Source: Papiliotrema nemorosa (Eukaryota > Basidiomycota > Tremellomycetes > Tremellales > Rhynchogastremaceae). Taken from it: a stretch of DNA of 64,000 bases. Positions within the stretch are counted from its first letter, which is position 1. Each line of letters starts with the position of its first letter. Made by a program: the position numbers and the translations under genes. The stretch spans positions 1,116,001 to 1,180,000 of the forward strand of contig JASKOT010000002.1 of the NCBI GenBank assembly GCA_032158125.1. Direction: 5' to 3'. Under the pieces are notes generated by a model. The model had not been told where the DNA came from. It saw only the letters and a list, made by a program, of their open reading frames with translations, and made no database searches. Shown here one piece after another: positions 27,847 through 39,227 of this stretch.

Positions 27847-30800
27847 CTAGGCTTTCAAGGTGTGAGGAAACACCATTTCCTCTGGCCTGATCCCCTTGGC
27901 CTGGCAGTACGCCTCGAGTTCTCGAGGCTCGTACACGATGGAGAAGACTCCATCGACGTACTTTGTCTCGAGGACACTCGGGCCCTCTGCGGCGGTTTGC
28001 ATGGCTCGGGAGCCAGCTGGGGAAAGGTCGCTTGGTGGGAGAGTGGGAAGAGCGACGGGCGTGGGAGTTCGGGGAGGCGATAGGTGGAGAGGGGGTTGAG
28101 GGGGGTACCATTCAGGTGGGAATGGCATAGGGGCACAAAACATGCCCATTGGCATCTGAACGTAAGCGTTGCCATCCTCGTTATAGCTTACACTTTGTGG
28201 GGCAGTTCCGTCGGAGGATGCTGGGTTCGGGTAGACGAGCTGAGGGAGCATGTGGCCATCCGTAGGAGCATGAGCGGGGGAAGCAAACATGGGCATGAAG
28301 AACATGCCGGGGGGAGGAAGAGGATGAGGATACCCGCGAGGGGCCAAGGGAAATATAGGTGGGGGTGGAGGCAGCCACTCGGCATCAGGAAGAAGAGACG
28401 GAGGTGAGTATTGCTCGGCTGCGGCGGGTGCGATGATAAGGCCGTTGCTGGTGTCGACAAACATCTCACTGAGCTAACAGATCAGCGGGTCCATGTCGGG
28501 TCTTGCAACTCACGCGAACATCACAGTCTTGGACAATTCTCTCGCTGACTTTGATCGTCGACCCAAAGGAGACCTGACCATCCTGACAGTGAGCTACAAC
28601 TGATGGTAGAACCAACACTCACCTCGTTGGTCAATGCTCTGACGGCAGCTTCTCGAGACTGATACAAAATCCGAGCGGTAGCAAAGGTAGTGGGGGCACC
28701 TTGCGGATTGAATTCGATATCGGCCTATCGGGTCACTCCATGTTCTACGTCAGGAGATGGTTTGACTCACGATCGTGCCATACTTTGCAAATCGGCTCAG
28801 CAAAGTCTGTCGAGTCTCGAGTCCCTTTTTGAGCCTCCCAACATGGATCGCTCGCTTGTCAATGTGGCACAAATCCCCATTGACCACCTCTTGTACGACT
28901 GCTCGGTTGTCCTTATACACTGAAACAAGGGCTCGTCGCAGGATGGGGTGGTATGGATGGGGTGAGCCGTCGAGAACAAACTGGACGTCGCTAGTTGGAC
29001 CGAGTGGTTCTATCGGACGCATGGTGTCGGTAGGGGAAAAGGTGGAATGTGGCATCGGAGCCGGCGTCGAGCTTGATCTGACGCTTCGTTGTGATTTCGG
29101 ACCTCGTTTGGTCTTGGTATGAGGCGGCGCTTGACGTGGAACTGGCATGGCGAAATCTCGTTCGAGCTCGAGTGGGGGCAGGTCGACTGGGAGGACCTGG
29201 GGTGTCTCACCAAAATCTCCATCGGCAGGATTGGCATATCGCGCAGTGACACCGGGAATCTTGGCCATTTCCTGGGATTCAGCGAGGACTTGTCGCGTAG
29301 TTTAACACTCACGGATAATGCTCGCCTTGCATCACGATTATTGCTGAGACGAACGACCCATCCTTCGGCCGGACTGGCAGACGGGTGGACATCTAGGATT
29401 TCACCGAAAAAGTCGCACAAACGGGTGACAATCTGCTCGTCAATGCCGTCATACAACACAACACACCTCAACCTCGGTGTGACGAGCCGAAAAGTCAATC
29501 TCGCCAATCTTCTCTGGCGGTCTGCCCTCGTCCATCAGGATTCTGGAGCTCACGCTACTCCAAGTGACTTCTTGCTCGAGCACATGTACCGCGACGTTTT
29601 CTCTGCCATTTCGTAATCGATAACATCGTGCGTATACCCAGACGAGCCTAGGGAGAGGTCTCCTTCCGTTTTCATGATGAACCTTGGCAGACCCTCGGGA
29701 GGATGCTCGGGACGAGGAGCGCTTGGTGATATTGGGACGAGGACCGCTGAGACGAAGGTAGATTGATTGGGACATGCGGAACGGCGCGCAGCGATCAGTC
29801 TCGATGGTAACTCGTGTCGCATCGGCAAAGGACGTCGATTGAAAGTAAAAGTCGTTTCGAGAATCATCGGCAAAGCAAGTTTGAACGGAGGAAGGATTCT
29901 GTCTTTAGTCGATCTCACTGTTCCGACTCACGCTGTAGACAATGACGGCTCGCTCGGCCGAGTGGCCATCAGACTCGAGGAGAAATATCAGTCGAAGTGG
30001 TCCCCATCTCGAAAAGTGCCTGGTCAGAGCAGCCTTCAGCTCGGGCTCCCTGACTCTGAAAGGCAATCTGGAGTCAGATTGGCGACTAAGCTGATACTCA
30101 CTTGACGTAGAAACGGTGATTGGTATAGAGAGGGCTGTAGACGGGATGACGGTCTTTCCACCACTCCACCCTGTGGCCGCTTGGACGCTGAGAGAAACGG
30201 CCATGTTCACTGTATCGACCTCCACGTTGAGAATTGATATCAAATGAGGTATCGACATCAGACGCTTCCCAGGGGTGCTCGGGATCGTCAAGTCCTTCGA
30301 TCCGCGGCACTTGTGATGGCTTGAGCTTCGGTTTGACCTGATGTGGGGTTAATGGACCTGGAGAGACAGACTCGTCATCCGACACAAAGACCTTTACAGG
30401 TGGAAGAACAGGTTTAGCGCTATCGGCGCGAGGAGGCAGATCGAACATTCGTCCCTGAGGGGAACAAGGTGCAGTGGCGGAATGGTTGGGCGATCGAGGT
30501 GGAGATATTGGTGCGACGTTTTCAGCCCATTGACCTACTTGGGCGTTTTTGGTATCCTCCGACTCCCACCCGCCAGCGTGATCGGCAGGAGGTTGCTGAG
30601 ATGGTCCCCATTGACGAGGGTTGTGCAAGTCGACTCGATTCACCTCTGGATTACTCATCCGAGGTAGGGCAAGAGGGGGCGGAAGGGTTGGAGGAGACTG
30701 GATAGACTGAGAAGTTGGAGGATAAGAGGGGCGCTGGGTATAAATCGGTGAGTGAGGATGTGGCCCGTGCGTCGAATGGGCGGGAGGTACTTTGTGCTTC

Positions 30801-31665
30801 TCACTCTGCCCACCAACAGACGAGTGCTATGGTGAGCTACTGCTGGTAGGCTGTGATAACTCACCACATGCTGGGTAACCGGGGTATCGTTAGACTTTTG
30901 TCTTCTGGAGAACATAGGCGTATGGTCTGGCTCGGGCCAGGGATTCTCGTCTTCCACTCGCGCCTTCACTTGAAGCGAAACAGAAGGAGAAGGGGCGTTC
31001 TCCCTGACTCTTCTGGGTGAGGGATGGGTCTGAGGGGCGAGAGAAGAAGGGTGAGAGTGTCTAGGATGGGCAGGTTGGCGATAGACTAGATTGTGAACCT
31101 GTTGGTGGAGCGCCATTGGGGGGGGCTGGTTTGTACGTGTCTCCGAGAGAAGGAGGAGGAGGTAGAGGTGATTGCCGAGTCCACTCTGCTGTCATGTGTA
31201 AGAGGAGGAGAGATAGTTGAGGAGGGCTGGTGTCTCGTCGACGCCAAAACGACTTGCTAGAGGGATATGTTTGCACGCAGAGCTGTACTGCCTTGAGGTA
31301 GTTTTCGAGGGGAAGCGAGGGGAATAAAGTCAGAAGCAAGTCATTCACCCATTAATAGCATGAATACTCGACAGAGAGGCGCTCAGCAACGCATTGACCG
31401 CCAATCCACCGCACGTCTGAAACGACCTCGCATACAATAAACATCCTCCCCCACTCTCAAGTGCAAATTGCACAGTGGACGTTCTGCTCTTCCGCCTCGT
31501 GATCACTCGAGATCGACCGTGTTATCACTTGATCAATTGCTTGATGAGATCGATCTGCCCTGACCGGAAGCTGTTCGAGGGAGCAGCCCAAAGGGGGGTC
31601 CTTTCGACAGTCTGGCACGTCGCTTCAAGCTCGATACGTGAAAGCGCCGTCTGGATGGTCTTCAT
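27847..31665 (-). CDS. Putative RNA-binding protein with RRM-like domains
   Basis: A long multi-exon gene. Its centre has RRM-like segments: FYVKVREPELKAALTRHF with RWGPLRLIFLLESDG, a second with LRCVVLYDGIDEQIVTRLC and GWVVRLSNNRDARRAL, and the clearest, RAIHVGRLKKGLETRQTLLS followed by FAKYGTIADIEFNPQG and ATARILYQSREAAVRAL. The N-terminal third is Pro/Ser-rich (SEKHKVPPAHSTHG...); the C-terminal exon is Pro-rich with PMPFPPEWYPPQPPLHLSPP and ends EEMVFPHTLKA. A conservative start is ATG 31116. Upstream exons beginning MKTIQTALSRIELEATCQT (31665) and AVNALLSASLSSIHAING look coding and can be joined in phase through introns to the same frame, so I include them as the likely 5' end. Overall resemblance to Mei2-type proteins is only suggestive. 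Confidence 0.55.
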
Positions 31666-32461
31666 ATGACCCACGTTTGGTATATGGGATGTGTACAGGT
31701 CGGCACGTATACGTGGTGTAGGTAAGCAGCAGTAGGATCAGTCTTACCATGCGAGCCTGCAACACGAGTCCGAATCGAGATGGACACCCGTGCTCCATCT
31801 GATACACATCTCGTGACAAGACACACCCTCGACATTTCCGTTTCGGATCTTACCTTGGAATATTCTCACGCAATCCATGGTTGGTAGGGTATCTAGTATC
31901 CGAGTGACTAACCCCGGTCACTTGCGACAAGTGATCGAGAACGCCACTAACCCCTTGCTGCGGTAACTTCAGGGAAGCCGACGGTCAACGATATCAAAGG
32001 CATCCTTTCCCCCACTCTTTCTTGGCGACCGATCTACAAGGAAAGTATCGAGATCGATCGGGGCATGGTTCTCGGTTGTAAATGTATACTCCGGGTGATG
32101 AAGTCGAGGGGTTCCACTCGTAGCACAGTGGCAAAGTCCGCGCATCTGCCACCAAGTTACAGTAGCTCTGTGACGTGCTTCGTGTATGAGGAACATCGTG
32201 TACTGTTTGCATCTGCTGGAAAGAGGAAGGTCTACGGGTATGGTCGTCAATTGAAAGAGAATTGTCCGCATTAAAATACGAAAGAGACCAGAAAATGGTA
32301 CTGGTACTGTTGGATGAAAAGCCCGTAAAAGCTCTTCGTCAGGCAAGGATCGTAAAAGAAGCCGTTGCGCAGGAATTATATTAAGAAGATTGAGACACGT
32401 GGAAGCTCAAATCGAATGTCCAATGATTGGGTCTACTGGCGATGTTGATCCTGGACAACGA
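31666..32461. other. Intergenic region with unexplained open frames
   Basis: About 800 bp. Two overlapping minus-strand frames (31969-32346) show somewhat protein-like stretches such as LPLCYEWNPSTSSPGVYIYN, but they cannot be joined to a start or neighbours. A TAGCACAGTGG string near 32120 resembles a tRNA A box, but no B box follows. Confidence 0.4.
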
Positions 32462-35400
32462 CTAATGCGCAGCGACGGTCAGGCCAGCAGGCACGCCAAG
32501 TACGGGCTGTACAGTCTCATCCGATCCTGCCCTTTCTGGCGTGTCCACCGCTTTTCCACGGTGTTCGTAATCTCCCAGATCCTCCGAGGTGTACGGAGAA
32601 GCGAGATCTGTCGCCTGACTATCTTTCGATGCGGTTTGAGAGAGCATTGACGCCGTCGAATCATTCTCGACGCTCTCGGTAAATTCTGTCGGGGTGGCAA
32701 CCTCTGGTGCGCTGGCAACCAGGTCGTGCTGCACAAGCTTGTCGGCGTGCTTCTCGGGCGTAGGCGAATGTGCGCTTCGAGGCATGGGTCTAGGGCCTCG
32801 GACCGAGGTGCCTCGTCGGACAGAGGAAGAGGGTGAGCCGGATGCAAAGCCTTGTTCATCACGAGACACGGATTTAGACAGTGGGGAGGTTTGAACCTGT
32901 TGAGGTGATTTCAAGGTCGGTGACTGCGGAATGGGTGATGCGGCCATCTGCGAAGAGTGTTGGGAAAGGGGCGAGGCGAATTGGGATTGTATCGATGGCT
33001 GCGCTGGGGCCGGCGAGTAGGAGGACGACCGAGGAGGGAGCTGCGTCAATGGCTCGGGCGATGCGTCGGTGACACTGCGAGGGGGCGTGACCATTCGAGA
33101 CAGCTCGGGTCTCGGCTCCACCCGATCAGGAATCGCCGGAGCTGGCGACGGCTGAGCAGCAGCTGTTCTAGCCAGAGTAGTATCCTTTGGCGGGGTAGGC
33201 GGTATCTGGACCGGTTTGGAAGGCTCCGGACCTTTCAGATCGCCAAAGACAGATAAACGCTTCTTGATTGTCCCCAGCATGCCGAGTCTTGACCTGCTTG
33301 ATACTGTAGCTCCCTCAGCAGCCGGAGGAGCAGTCCGAGCTGAGCCGAGCGGCATCGACACGGCAGTCTTTCTCGGTTCTTCTACAGGCACTGTAGGCAC
33401 CCGAGTCGCGCTCTGCGCTCGAGGGAAAGGAACGCCCGATCGCGCATCCGCAGTTTGTATTGTTTGAGTAGGCAATGGTGGAACAGGCGGAATTGAGCTA
33501 GTCGAAGGAGCTGCTGTACCCGAGCTGGGTGTGGACGATTTCGGGAGTGCAATATTAGAGGCCGACTTGAGTTTCGCCTTTAATCCAGCCTTCTTTTCTG
33601 CCTTTTTCCTCTCCTTGTCCAGTTTTGCCTGTCGCTTGGCATCGTCCTTTTGCTTTTTCGCTGCGGCCTTGTCGGCCTCTTTCTTTGCTGCGGCAGCCTT
33701 GGCAGCTTCAGCGCGTTGAAGGCTGACTTTGAGCGCGGCTGCCTTTTCGGCCGCTTTGGCTTCTTTCGCAGCGAGTTTGAGGTCTTTCTTCGACTTTTTG
33801 GCGTTAAGAGGCGATGGTTGAGTGGAAGGAGCGGGAGCAGCAGTTGTGGCAACGGGAGTTGCAATTGGAAGCGCTTGAGCAGCTGCCGGCGCCATAGGCG
33901 GGACCGGGACATCTTCCAACTTTGGTGAAGGCATATCTGCTGGAGTCTCCCTGCTCAGTGGTGAAGGGTTCATGGGAACCGAAGAGACGGGAGGTGGCAC
34001 GGGTTGATCCACCGACGACCTTGCGATCGCTGGCGAGGCCGCGCCTTCGGGGAGGAGAGACGACTTGTCGTCCTCGGCGGGGGGTGATGGATCCGCAGAA
34101 GTCGGCCCTCGAGAGAGGCTGGTGGATGTGGTGTTGTTAGATGACGTGACATATGGCTTGCCATAGTGCTACTAGTCAGCCTAGCCGGATATGATACTCA
34201 CCTCGCCGCCGTCCAATGACCACCGACCCATGCCTGCGCTGCGGGACACTGGCGCTCTAGTCGTCGATCTGGGTCGCTCGTTGTCATACACCGAGCTTCT
34301 CCGTCTTTCCTCTACCGACATGGTACCGATTGCGCCCAGCCCATTGCCCATGGACGCGGCGATGGCATAACCACCTTCTCTCGGCGCCAAGGTGCTGAGG
34401 AAATCTCTAGAATAGTACACTGAGGGTGGTCGGTTTCCATTCAGACTGATTCCCGATTTGTTGGGCATGACGTGCGAGGCGAGCGAGGTGGAAGAGGAAT
34501 TGTTGGACGAGATCAAAACATCGGTAGGTGAATGGGGCGCGGTTCGTGAATACATTTTGTCACTCTTGACAGGCACGGCATTGGACATGTCGAGGGATGC
34601 TTGTCGGGATTGACGTTTCGACGGCCGTTGTTTGACACCACGTAGGGAAGCCATGCTGGTCACACTGCGGGATTTGATTGGCGGAGAGTAGGCCTCTTCG
34701 GGTGGAGGAGCTGATGGCCCTGCCGTCAGCAAATGCACCAAACATTCCGCTCACAAATGAGGTCCTGCGGAAGGCCGTTTCTGTACGGAGAATGCTCGAT
34801 CCTTGAACTCATCCGCCTGACCGTATCCAGCGGTCTTTCCGCAGCTCTGGTGAGGGGATTGCTCATATCCGCCATGCTCTCCTGATCCATCGCCCAAAGC
34901 TCTTCACTTGTCAAGCTGGATAAGTCGGCCGAGCTGACTATGGAAGATCGGTTCGAACCACCCCCTCGACGTCCAAACGCAGGTCGGGGTAGTGTCAATG
35001 TGGGGTCATCCAACGAGGTGGAGGAGCCGGAAGGTGATTCGTGTAAAAAGTACTGATTCGGCAGACCTGCAACTTGCGCAGCCTGTCTTGTGGCAGTCAT
35101 CGTGAGATTCGGGTGCCTCCTGGATGATGGCGGTCCAGCGTTGGGTACAGAGGGGATGTAGCTAGCGTCCGAGGGGGATCGTTGACCGCGTGAGGTGCTG
35201 CGGATTGAAGATTTTCCACTCCGTTGTGTGCTGACAGACGGTCGACGTTGCCAAGCTGGAGGTGGGTTTTCGGGATCACCTGAGAGTTGTCGTTGGAGAG
35301 AATTGACAATGGGCGATGGGGGGCCACTCTTTTTCGGGGGTGAACGGGAACGATGTAGGGATAGTTCGTAGGGATTTTCTAGTTCGTGGGTGGGTGAGGG

Positions 35401-35807
35401 TGATTGGTTCTGCTTGTCAGTGATGGATCGGAATGGATGGCACTGAGATCGGAAAGACAAAGAGGTGCGATAGGGGACAGACAAAGGGAGGTATAGTCAA
35501 GGTTTGAAAGGATTCGCCAAGGAAACGTTTGATATGACGATCCCACGTTGCCCGCTGTATCTGCCAAACGCATCCCGAGGGATGAAACGGTCAGAACAAT
35601 CGTGACCGCATGGGGTCACTGGAATCCCGATGATCAGATCTCGAGATGCCGCAGCAAGATCAAGGGATCGTCGGGGGAAAGGGTTCACCGCCTATTCTCC
35701 GTCCAAGCGTTCACTGAAAGAGGGAGAAAAAAGCTCTGTCAAGGGATCAAGCACGATGTGCTCACCTCTTCAAAAGGTTGGAGTTGGGTGTGGAAGGGTA
35801 CCGACAT
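32462..35807 (-). CDS. Large disordered protein with Ala/Lys-rich helix
   Basis: The 3' exon (32462-34012 and slightly upstream) codes about 520 residues: a Pro/Ala-rich start, a 75-residue Ala/Lys/Glu helix (KKSKKDLKLAAKEAKAAEKA and on), then a Pro/Ser-rich tail with LGMLGTIKKRLSVFGDLKGP, ending VLGVPAGLTVAAH. Middle exons contain SRDFLSTLAPREGGYAIAAS and ERRRSSVYDNERPR; the upstream exon has SSLTSEELWAMDQESMADMS and RSRSPPKKSGPPSPIVNSLQ. The total is about 950 residues with no recognised domain. The many RRxS and SP/TP sites suggest a phosphorylated scaffold. The 5' end is unresolved: the best start is ATG 35807 (MSVPFHTQLQPFEE, donor GTGAGC), but the exons between it and the acceptor near 35428 are uncertain. 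Confidence 0.55.
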
Positions 35808-37534
35808 GATGCAAGTGTTTCAAGATAAACAGGGGAAAAAGTCGACAACGTGCAACCTGATCCTCGGGGGTTCCAGTTGTTTTCCAGGTCGAGCAGCTAG
35901 CTATGTACTGGTTAGCTGTCGACCAAGGTGAAGGTCGACGATGGTGAGGATGGATAGAATAGTGACGAAAGCCCAAGTCGAGGTGATTACAGCTGTGCAA
36001 AGGGAAGGTTCGTGGTGATCTGCTTGGCACTGGTGAATTCACTTGGGTTTGGGCGATACACAGTCGCCGGGGAATAGACCGAAAATGCCGTCAAGTGTGA
36101 CCTTGAGACTCAAAATGTCCAGTCTAGCGCGGTAGCTGCAGATGATAGAATGTGCGCGGGAAGGAGGATGTTCGATGCGGTTGTACAGAACAACCAGAGT
36201 GGAGGGGAGGGCGACGGAGGGATATGATGCGGTGCGGTCTAGGGGAATGGCCAAGGTTTTCGAGTGTATTATAAAGTGATACGGGCGAGAGTCGGGTTTT
36301 GGGTTGGGCACACCTGTGGATCTACCTTCCACCTACAGATCTCGAGACACGCTGCCGATGGACCCGGTGTCGGAGTGTGGGTGTCTATGCACAGAGAGAT
36401 GGAATGTGTGAGGAATGGCTGTGAGGATGCTCATTTCATGTTTTCGCTGTTCTTGCTAACCCTCGAGGGTGGGTTTTGAATGGGATAATTGCCAGTTCAG
36501 GGAATAAACACCACTCGCAAAGGTGACCCCCCCCCCAGCCATATCGCCTCTTTCCTACCCCTGACGTCAAAACACTTCCATCCGACCTAGCGTTATCTAC
36601 CGGCATCATTTCTTTCCTCATGCATCCCTACCGTTGCAGAGACCACCTCTCTCTACGAGACTTTACAGGATTCACAGCCACCTCCATTTCGACTCGTGCA
36701 TGCAGAAGACTCGTACTGTGGACTGCGATGTAGACGATTGACCCGGAATCGCAGGGTCTCCGAATCCTCTCAATCCCGGTGACGACACAGGGACCAGGGA
36801 CGGGTACGTTGAATTCAGGGCGAGGGTGTCTGGCGGTCAAGACCGCTTCCGGTCTGCTATCTGATTTTTATACCCTGTTTCTGGGTCAACTACTCGTAAT
36901 GTCGTGCCGAGCTGGGAGAGCGCCGCGGCTAGAATTTCAGGTGCTCTGTCCTTGATGTGATGCGAGGTAAATAATGTATGTCAGTGTGATCGGCTTGACA
37001 GACTCGTCGGCAAAGGACGCCGCGTTTCAGGATTTCATCCGACTGCACGCGTGAAATCGTCGGGTGGTTCGGCCCACAATCTGAGAGTCAGGGAGTTTGC
37101 GGCAACGTACGTCACGCAGTCACCTGTCGTCGACACGCAGCTCATTGCCTTGTTCCGCTCCCGATGAAGGAGATTTGGCGAGATTCGCTTCAGACTCGTT
37201 GTCACCACATGCGCTTGATATGAGATCCATGGGGCATCTTGCACGATCTTGCTGTCCCTGCATAGCATTGACCCGCTTGCAGCATTTGATGCATTTGATG
37301 TCCCCTGCGAGTAACTGCTACCAGCTCGACCGCCGGGTGGCAAAACGGTTAATCAGCTGAAACGACGCGCGTCATGTCGATCGCTTGCTCTGCAACAACA
37401 GTTTCGACTTTTATCAATCCAGACCATGATCATTAGACAAGCCGTACCAACAACATTGCTCGACTCGGGTCTTGGGTGTCTAACACGCACACGCACCAGG
37501 CAGCAGGATACTTGAGCTTGCGAAAAGGGGCGAG
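35808..37534. other. Long intergenic region, no gene seen
   Basis: 1.7 kb, the longest gap in the window. It contains a 9-C run near 36528 and several short frames without coding character. No tRNA or repeat family was recognised. It must include the promoters of the 32462-35807 gene and of WSS1. Confidence 0.5.
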
Positions 37535-38891
37535 ATGTCGCTCATAGGAAGGTTTGAACACCTTCCCAATCGACCAAAATCAGATGAAGCGAGGTCAGCT
37601 CTAGGACTTGTTTGTAGTCAGATGGCTGACACGCAGACCTCTCTTGGAGAAGATTGCAAGTCAGGTCAAACCTATCATGTCGAAACGGAGCTGGAAAGTA
37701 GGCACTTTGGCAGAAGTGGGTTGATTCCAAGGCGGGACTTGATTACTGACAGTACAGTTTTTGCCTACCAATCCGGCATTACTGGGTAATAATATGAACC
37801 ATGGACAACGTATCAATCTTCGTCTCCGCCCTCCTGGTGATCCTTCCACCTTTTACGAATACGACCAGCTCGTCTTGGTCATGCTTCACGAGGTCAGTCG
37901 TTGCACTAGCGGTAGGCTCTGATTTTGACCGTCTAGCTCACACATATCGAACATGGACCTCATGATGCCAAGTTTTATAAACTACTGGCTGAGCTGGAAG
38001 AAGAGTACTACGATCTCAAGCGAAAGGGATACAGCGGTGAGTCTACTCTCCCATATTGCGTGACACTGATGATCAGGTGAGGGGTTCCATGGGCAAGGTA
38101 GCCACCTCTCCGGGTTTAAAGTGCCCGAACATGTGGGCAAAGCAAAAGGTCTCGCAGCGGCGCAAAAGAGATTGGACGTGCAGAGGAAGATTGGTAGGGG
38201 TGGTGTATTGGGTGGAGCGGATCACCGAGGCAGGAGCATGAAAGAGGTCATCGCCGAGGTCCGTCGACACCTGTCACATTTTGCTCGAGCTGACATGAAG
38301 GCTGCGGAACGGCGTATCCGGGATGATAAGTCCTGCCAAACCCAACATGAGGGCCATACGATAGAGGTCGAGGAGGAGGTGAGAAAAGCTCAACAGGAGA
38401 GTGTGGGAATCAACGCGGAGGATCTGGAGCAACAAGATCCGGCAGAAAAGGGCGTCAACGAAGATCCCACCGGTAGCAGGGCAGAAGTCGAGGTGGTCGT
38501 CATCAGCGATGACGATGATCCGGCACCTCTACCGAACACAACTCTACCATCGAGGCAGCCGACGTCTCAGTCCAGTCAGCCAAGATCTACCCATCCTGTC
38601 GACTCTCTCCCGGCAAAGAAGCAAAGACCCACTCGACTGCCTTCGGACCGGCCACACCGTTCGCCCGGCGATAACCGCCAAATACCCTCACCGCCGAACG
38701 ACTGGACCTGCCCGACGTGTACTTTGATCAATCCGGCTCAATCTCTGGCCTGTGAGGCTTGCACTACCTCGAGACCGGTCGGTAGGAGAGGTCCGGGAGA
38801 GGGGTGGTACTGCGAATTTTGCGGGAGTGGGCCCCGGGAAATGGGGTATTGGAGTTGCGCCGAGTGTGGATGGGTCAGAAAATGGGGCTAA
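37535..38891 (+). CDS. WSS1: Wss1-like DNA-protein crosslink metalloprotease
   Basis: Exons join to about 390 residues. The WLM domain fills the first half: MSLIGRFEHLPNRPKSDEAR, LLEKIASQVKPIMSKRSWKV, FLPTNPALLGNNMNHGQRIN and the zinc site MLHE-LTHIEHGPHDAKF, with the HExxH split by an intron after HE. GEGFHGQGSHLSGF follows, as in Wss1. The C-terminal half is disordered and carries VEVVVISDDDDP, a classical SUMO-interacting motif with acidic tail. Two RanBP2-type zinc fingers follow (WTCPTCTLINPAQSLACEAC and WYCEFCGSGPREMGYWSCAE). Wss1 acts in the nucleus with Cdc48 to proteolyse SUMOylated proteins trapped on DNA. The ATG at 37535 begins the conserved N-terminus. Confidence 0.9.
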
Positions 38892-39227
38892 AGACGATAG
38901 GACGCGCAGCATAGAGCTCGGTTGTATGATGACTCGTAACGATGCTGATGTTGTGAATTTTGCAGGATGCATGGTGATATGAAATCCTACCGGAATGATA
39001 TGAAAGAGTTGGTCCTCCACGTTGGGGTGATATGAAAGAGCGGATAAGACCGGGAGGCAGAGTGACCAATAGCCGCGTTCTACCGTATCAGCAGCACCTG
39101 TCTGTCCCTTGTGGATCATTGTTACCCAGCATATACTCTGCACAAAACGACAAGTCACTGCGTATCGTGTGCAGCATCTGGTCATCTGCTATCCATCTCA
39201 TTTTGAATCTGTCTTACTTTGGGGAAT
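38892..39227. promoter_or_regulatory. Upstream region of the allantoicase fusion gene
   Basis: A 336-bp region. It contains GATA cores: CGATAG at 38895-38900 (fits HGATAR), GGATAAG at 39042-39048 and GGATAG on the minus strand at 39189-39194. GATA factors control nitrogen catabolite genes in fungi, so this is plausible, but such short sites occur by chance. Confidence 0.3.

Noticed and set aside
32105..32185. tRNA-like string with TAGCACAGTGG
   Set aside because: The A-box-like match is not followed by a B box (GGTTCGANTCC) at the right distance, and the acceptor stem does not pair.
36039..36332. 97-codon minus-strand frame
   Set aside because: No coding character and no link to neighbouring exons.
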